From: Chloroflexota bacterium | GTDB taxonomy: Bacteria > Chloroflexota > Dehalococcoidia > Lucifugimonadales > CATQGZ01 | Direction of reading: 5' to 3' | Length of the DNA: 10,667 nt | NCBI GenBank assembly: GCA_027624995.1 | Contig: JAQBTI010000057.1 | Coordinates: forward strand, 1-10,667 | In this document: positions 7,075 to 10,667 of the stretch, piece by piece | Position numbering within the stretch: position 1 is the first letter of the stretch | Layout: every line of letters starts with the position of its first letter | Position numbers and translations under genes: made by a program | Notes under the pieces: model-generated | The model's database searches: none | Seen by the model: the letters and a program-made list of their open reading frames with translations, nothing else | What the model was told of the DNA's origin: nothing

Positions 7075-7136
7075 CGTGTTATGTCCCCAAGTATTACCAA
7101 GTGATGTTCCATTCATGCTGGTCTGATATATCCAGA

Positions 7137-8141
7137 CTAAGGGAGCCGTCCTTCTGCCACCAGGGATACTGCGGTCTTAATGGCCTCCTGCATGCTCACG
7201 TGATCGGCGATGCCCTTGCCAGCTATGTCGAACGCCGTCCCGTGGTCTACGGAGGTCCGTATGAACGGAAGCCCCAGGTTCACGCTGACACTCTTCGCCC
7301 AGTCGTGGACCTTGATGGGGATGTGTCCCTGGTCGTGATACATGGCGAGGACGGCGTCGAATTTACCGTCGATGGCCTGATTGAAGATGGTGTCCGCCGG
7401 GACGGGGCCAATCGCGTCGATCCCCCTCGATCTCGCGTCCTCGACGGCCGGAGTTATGTGAAGCTCTTCCTCGTCGCCCAGTAGGCCGCCGTCGCTGGCA
7501 TGCGGATTCAGGGCCGCAACCCCTATCCTGGGCCGCTCGAAGCCCCAAGTCTTGAAGCTCTCGTCGGTCAGCACTATCTTCGCCAGTACGTTCTCTCTGG
7601 TCACGAAGTCGGCGACGTTACGTATGGACTTGTGGGTGGTCAGATGGACCACTCTTAGCTGGCGCGCCATCAGCATCGTAGCGACCTGCGTAGCGCCGGT
7701 CTGGCTCTGGAATATCTCCATGTGGCCGATGTCGGAATAGCCCGCGAGGCTGCACGCCGCCTTGTTGATGGGAGCGGTCACCACGGCCTGGACCTGTCCG
7801 GCCGCCGCAAGTTCGCCTGCCTTGAGTATCCACTCGACCGAGGCCTTGCCGGCAACCGCGGCGACCTTGCCGTACTCGATAGCCGTGAAGTCGAGGTTTT
7901 CTATATCGAGTACGTCGATCGCACCGGGATCACCCACGACCTCCGAAAGGTCGCGTGCGAACCTCGTAGGCACATCCTTGCCGGCCATCCGAAGAGCGGC
8001 GTCGATGGCCGAGACGTTGCCGACCACGAATGGGCGGCATCCAGCGTATATCTGTTCGTCGAGAAGGGCCTTGGCGGTGACCTCGGGCCCAATTCCGGCC
8101 GGGTCGCCCATCGTGATTGCCACAAACGGTCTATCGTTCAT
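7137..8141 (-). CDS. PdxA-family 4-hydroxythreonine-4-phosphate dehydrogenase-like protein
   Basis: Metal- and NAD-dependent dehydrogenase of the PdxA family, 334 residues from the ATG at 8141. The motifs are ITMGDPAGIGPEV (9-21), VVTAPINK (120-127) and GHMEIF (139-144). The metal-binding histidines are His170 (LTTHKS), His214 (NPHASDGG) and His269 (MYHDQGH), and the C-terminal signature is PFIRTSVDHGTAFDIAGKG (292-310). PdxA acts in DXP-dependent pyridoxal phosphate synthesis; the related PdxA2 group oxidises 4-phospho-D-threonate or erythronate. Two positions that bind substrate in E. coli PdxA, Thr137 and Asn283, appear here as Met141 and Ser286, so the substrate may differ and no gene symbol is given. 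The frame opens at 8219, but that ATG overlaps a TATAAT box and family homology begins at 8141. It is first in a probable operon with proC and yggT; no pdxJ or DUF1537 kinase is in view. Confidence 0.9.
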   Translation of the reverse strand: MNDRPFVAITMGDPAGIGPEVTAKALLDEQIYAGCRPFVVGNVSAIDAALRMAGKDVPTRFARDLSEVVGDPGAIDVLDIENLDFTAIEYGKVAAVAGKASVEWILKAGELAAAGQVQAVVTAPINKAACSLAGYSDIGHMEIFQSQTGATQVATMLMARQLRVVHLTTHKSIRNVADFVTRENVLAKIVLTDESFKTWGFERPRIGVAALNPHASDGGLLGDEEELHITPAVEDARSRGIDAIGPVPADTIFNQAIDGKFDAVLAMYHDQGHIPIKVHDWAKSVSVNLGLPFIRTSVDHGTAFDIAGKGIADHVSMQEAIKTAVSLVAEGRLP

Positions 8142-8217
8142 ATGCCCGCCGGAGTGTTTAGTGATAAAGGCCGTCCGCACGCTCGTTGACTCCCAGAGCG
8201 GCCACGCCCTAAGCGCC

Positions 8218-8246
8218 ATTATACGGACTCGGAGGGCAAAAGACGA
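8218..8246 (-). promoter_or_regulatory. Candidate sigma70-type promoter for the pdxA-proC-yggT operon
   Basis: On the minus strand a perfect TATAAT (8223-8218) lies about 77 bases upstream of the pdxA-like start and just beyond the terminator-like hairpin. At 17 bases' distance the -35 position reads TCGTCT, only three of six matches to TTGACA. The placement between a terminator and the first gene of a new operon supports it, and it makes the 8141 start more likely than 8219. Confidence 0.45.
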
Positions 8247-8272
8247 GGGGACTCGATTGCTCGAGTCCCCTC
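8240..8272 (-). terminator. Intrinsic terminator-like hairpin between nrdJ and pdxA-like gene
   Basis: A perfect 12-bp inverted repeat, GAGGGGACTCGA and TCGAGTCCCCTC, encloses a 4-base loop (8257-8260). In the minus-strand transcript it is followed by GTCTTTTG, a short U-run. It sits 65 bases after the nrdJ stop and fits transcription termination of nrdJ. The U-run is short, so efficiency is uncertain. Confidence 0.75.
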
Positions 8273-8282
8273 AAGGGGGCAG

Positions 8283-8307
8283 GACCCGCTGGAGGAGGAG
8301 ACGGGTC
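8283..8307 (-). repeat. Second, weaker inverted repeat in the nrdJ 3' region
   Basis: GACCCG (8283-8288) and CGGGTC (8302-8307) form a 6-bp stem around a 13-base purine/pyrimidine-biased loop (GGAGGAGGAG on the plus strand). It lies between the nrdJ stop and the main terminator hairpin. It may fold in the nrdJ 3' untranslated RNA; no function can be assigned. Confidence 0.35.
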
Positions 8308-8334
8308 TGTTTACAAACGAAGTTTTTGTTTACA
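8308..8334 (-). repeat. Paired direct repeat TGTAAACA in the nrdJ 3' spacer
   Basis: The octamer TGTTTACA (TGTAAACA on the minus strand) occurs at 8308-8315 and 8327-8334, 19 bases apart start to start, close to two helical turns. The second copy ends 2 bases from the nrdJ stop codon. The AT-rich pair stands out against the GC-rich surroundings. It could be a protein-binding site or simply part of an A/U-rich 3' end. Confidence 0.4.
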
Positions 8335-8336
8335 GG

Positions 8337-10667
8337 CTACTCACATTTCGTGTACCCGCAATCGATGCAGGTAAGGCAGCCCTCCTGATGAATCACCGAG
8401 CCGCTGCACTTCGGGCATCTGGCCCCGATGGGGCGACGGTGGCCGTTGCCGTTCTTGCCCTTGCCTTCCGAACTGAACATCTCGAGCTGCGCAGTGCTAC
8501 TGCCAGCGGTGATATCGTGCTGGCCGCCAGTGCCGGGCTCGTCCTCGGTCAGATGCTTCTTGAGCACCAGGGCCACGGCGTCCTCAGCCGAACGGACCAG
8601 GGTGCCGCCGTCCCAGACCGGGCAACATGTGATCCCCTGCAGGTGTTCCACGACCTGGTTCGGGTCGATGTTGGACCGCAGGGCCATCGATATCAGCCGC
8701 GATATGCCGTCCAGGTGGGCGGCGTCGCAGCCACCCGCCTTCCCGTGGGTCGTGAACACCTCGAACGGGCGACCGTCCTCGTCGAAGTTGATGGTGACGA
8801 ACATGTTGCCATGTCCGGTCCGGACGCGTTCCGTCACGCCTCGGACGGACGCTGGCCTCTGACGCGGCACCAGGAAGTCAGCCTCTTTGTCCTCGTCCTT
8901 GGCCGTCTTGCCGGTCTCGAGCACCTGCATCGACTTGGAGCCGTCGCGGTAGACCGTTACCGCCTTGCATCCGATCTCCCAGGCCAGCTTGTAGGCATCG
9001 GCGACCTCTTCAACCGTGGCGCTGTTGGGCAGGTTGATGGTCTTGGAGACGGAGTTGGTCACGTGCTTCTGCCACGCGGCCTGCATCCTGACGTGGGCCT
9101 CGGGACTGATGGCCATAGACGCGCGGAAGCTGGCCGCATCGAGGCCGTTCTCTTCCATTATGCGCTCGGCATTCTCGCTGTTGTCTGCAAGCTGGGACAG
9201 TAGCTCTCGAACGCTATCGTCGTCGCCGAGCGGACCTTTTAGCGCCTCCCAGACCGATACGGGCGCGTCCAGGAGTCGCGAACTGGCAGCACCCTGCTCG
9301 TCCCACAGGACGTTAGACCACCAAGCGATGGCAAAATGAGGCTCGATGCCACTGGAGCAGCCGGCGAGCCTGCTGATCGTCCCCGTGGGGGCGATGGTGA
9401 CGACGCTGGAGTTGCGGACCGGCGGAAGCCCTCGCTCCTTCAGAGCCGAGTTCTCGTACTCCGGGAAGGGGCCGCGCTCCACGGCGAGACTGGCCGACTC
9501 GTCCCAGGCGGTGTCTTTTATGAATCCGGCGACCTTGTCGGTGAGTTCCAGGGCTTCGTCCGTGTCATAGGGGATGCCTAGCCTGACCAGTGCATCCGCC
9601 CAGCCCATAACGCCGAGGCCTATACGCCTGGTCGCCAGGTTCACGTCACGAAGCTTCTGCAACGGGAAGGTGTTTACTTCGATCACGTCGTCCAGGAACC
9701 GGACGGCGGTGCGAACCGTCTGTTCGAGCTCGACCCAGTCGAAGCCACCGTTGCCGACGTGCTTATACAGGTCGATGGAGCCCAGACAGCAGTTGCCGTA
9801 GTCTTCCAGGAACTCCTCGCCGCAGGGGTTGGAGGTCTCTATGAGGCCAAGCTGAGGGTTCGGCGCGGTCTCCCAGACGCGGTCCATGAAGACGACGCCC
9901 GGGTCCCCCGTCTTCCAGGCCGACTCGGTGATCTCCTTCCACAGATCTCGGGCGCGGACGGTACCAACGACGTCGTTGGATGGCCCGTCTCCGGTGTCGC
10001 GGGGGCTAAGCAGCTCCCACTGGGCGTCCTGGTCGACCGCCCTCATGAAGGCGTCGGTTATCTGGACCGAGATGTTGAAGTTCTGGAGGGAGTCGTCGCC
10101 ATCTTTGCAGTGGATGAACTCCCGGATGTCCGGGTGGCTGTCCCTTAGCTGCCCCATGTGCGCGCCCAGCCGGAAGGCCCCCTGGGTGAGTGTGGCGCCC
10201 ACGGCGGAGTAGAGCTTCATCACGGCGATGGGGCCGCACGCCTGGCCGTGGGTGGTCTGAATCTGGTCGCTCTTGGGCCGGAGCTTGGAGAAGCCGAAGC
10301 CGATTCCGCCTCCCCACTTCTCGATCATGGCCGCGTCGTGGGCGACCTGCATGATCGACTCCATGTCGTCGGATGGCGAGACCACGAAGCAGGCCGAGAG
10401 GCATCCACGGCCCGTTCCGGCGTTCACCAGCGTCGGCGAGTTGGGGAGGAACTTCAGCGAGGAGATGAGGTCGTAAAAACGGTTACCCCATAGCTCCCGA
10501 ACGTCTTCTTGCTCGCCGTCCGCCACCGCGCTGGAGACCCTTCTGAAAAGCCCTTCCGGCGTCTCGATGAAGTTGCCGTCGTCGTCCTTCCTCAGATAGC
10601 GCTTTTCGAGAATTACCCGGGCGTTGTCGGAAAGCTCGGTCGCCTGGCCGACGCCGCCTTCGAGAGT
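8337..10667 (-). CDS. nrdJ: Adenosylcobalamin-dependent (class II) ribonucleotide reductase, N-terminus outside window
   Basis: Reduces ribonucleotides to deoxyribonucleotides using a cobalamin-generated thiyl radical. The frame is open from the right edge, giving 776 codons without a stop; the first visible residues, TLEGGVGQATELSDNAR then ILEKRYLRKDDDGNFIETPE, are a normal family N-terminal region. Counting from the edge, the motifs are NSPTLVNAG (about 76-84), the redox Cys93 in LSACF, and NPCGE with radical-site Asn280, Cys282 and Glu284. Cys293 in NCCLGS is the second redox cysteine, and PTGT lies at about 427-430. A TSCPD domain covers about 605-705. The C-terminal tail has CPKC, CLTCIDC and a last Cys near 775, a zinc-ribbon-like end thought to relay electrons in NrdJ. 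There is no separate R2 subunit nearby, as expected. A cobalamin riboswitch, if any, would lie upstream of the window. Confidence 0.97.
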   Translation of the reverse strand, partial: TLEGGVGQATELSDNARVILEKRYLRKDDDGNFIETPEGLFRRVSSAVADGEQEDVRELWGNRFYDLISSLKFLPNSPTLVNAGTGRGCLSACFVVSPSDDMESIMQVAHDAAMIEKWGGGIGFGFSKLRPKSDQIQTTHGQACGPIAVMKLYSAVGATLTQGAFRLGAHMGQLRDSHPDIREFIHCKDGDDSLQNFNISVQITDAFMRAVDQDAQWELLSPRDTGDGPSNDVVGTVRARDLWKEITESAWKTGDPGVVFMDRVWETAPNPQLGLIETSNPCGEEFLEDYGNCCLGSIDLYKHVGNGGFDWVELEQTVRTAVRFLDDVIEVNTFPLQKLRDVNLATRRIGLGVMGWADALVRLGIPYDTDEALELTDKVAGFIKDTAWDESASLAVERGPFPEYENSALKERGLPPVRNSSVVTIAPTGTISRLAGCSSGIEPHFAIAWWSNVLWDEQGAASSRLLDAPVSVWEALKGPLGDDDSVRELLSQLADNSENAERIMEENGLDAASFRASMAISPEAHVRMQAAWQKHVTNSVSKTINLPNSATVEEVADAYKLAWEIGCKAVTVYRDGSKSMQVLETGKTAKDEDKEADFLVPRQRPASVRGVTERVRTGHGNMFVTINFDEDGRPFEVFTTHGKAGGCDAAHLDGISRLISMALRSNIDPNQVVEHLQGITCCPVWDGGTLVRSAEDAVALVLKKHLTEDEPGTGGQHDITAGSSTAQLEMFSSEGKGKNGNGHRRPIGARCPKCSGSVIHQEGCLTCIDCGYTKCE

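Noticed and set aside
7075..7116. N-terminal extension of ProC to an ATG at 7116
   Set aside because: The 14 extra residues precede the Rossmann strand without homology, and there is no ribosome site, unlike the 7074 start.
7722..8189. Plus-strand open frame opposite the pdxA-like gene
   Set aside because: Antisense shadow of a gene with conserved metal histidines and signature motifs.
8142..8219. N-terminal extension of the pdxA-like protein to an ATG at 8219
   Set aside because: The 26 extra residues show no family similarity, the ATG overlaps the TATAAT box, and the 8141 start gives the normal family length.
8308..8334. TGTTTACA repeats as a mini CRISPR array or attachment site
   Set aside because: Two 8-base copies with an 11-base gap are far too short for CRISPR, and no integrase, cas gene or tRNA is nearby.
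8388..9203. Long plus-strand open frame (271 codons) opposite nrdJ
   Set aside because: It is antisense to the well-supported nrdJ C-terminal region, has no recognisable domain, and such shadow frames are common in GC-rich genes.

Overview
The window is ordinary, densely coded bacterial chromosome. It is GC-rich, with short or overlapping gene junctions and frequent GTG and TTG starts. I see no insertion sequence, phage gene, CRISPR array, tRNA or rRNA. The gene mix suggests an environmental Chloroflexota bacterium, perhaps SAR202/Dehalococcoidia-like: an LprG-type lipoprotein next to a P55-type transporter, a cobalamin-dependent ribonucleotide reductase, paired short-chain dehydrogenases and a WYQPGN-type peroxiredoxin. 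This assignment is an inference from protein resemblance, with no marker gene behind it.

Left part, plus strand (2-5995). The 3' end of a peroxiredoxin gene overlaps a lipoprotein gene of the LppX/LprAFG type. Next comes a 14-helix MFS transporter resembling mycobacterial P55 (Rv1410c). Together these two reproduce the lprG-p55 lipid-export pair of mycobacteria. A membrane-anchored TlpA-like thiol-disulfide protein follows. After a small hairpin come biotin-protein ligase (birA), an apparently active short-chain dehydrogenase (SDR) whose start overlaps birA, and a second SDR. The second SDR has lost the glycine motif of the nucleotide site and the catalytic Tyr and Lys, so it looks like a pseudoenzyme. 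A small DUF167/YggU protein ends the plus-strand run.

Right part, minus strand (6004-10667). Read in the direction of transcription, the 3' part of nrdJ (class II ribonucleotide reductase with TSCPD domain and C-terminal zinc-ribbon-like tail) enters from the right edge. It is followed by a spacer with repeats, a strong terminator-like hairpin and a perfect TATAAT box. Then comes a likely operon of a pdxA-family dehydrogenase, proC and yggT. yggT carries an apparent one-base frameshift in a short homopolymer. It converges on yggU with an 8-base gap.

The points most worth following are the SDR/pseudo-SDR pair, which may form a heteromer as in BbsCD of anaerobic toluene degradation, and the LprG-P55-like lipid-transport pair in what may be a non-mycobacterial, single-membrane organism. 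I found no clearly new multi-gene system.
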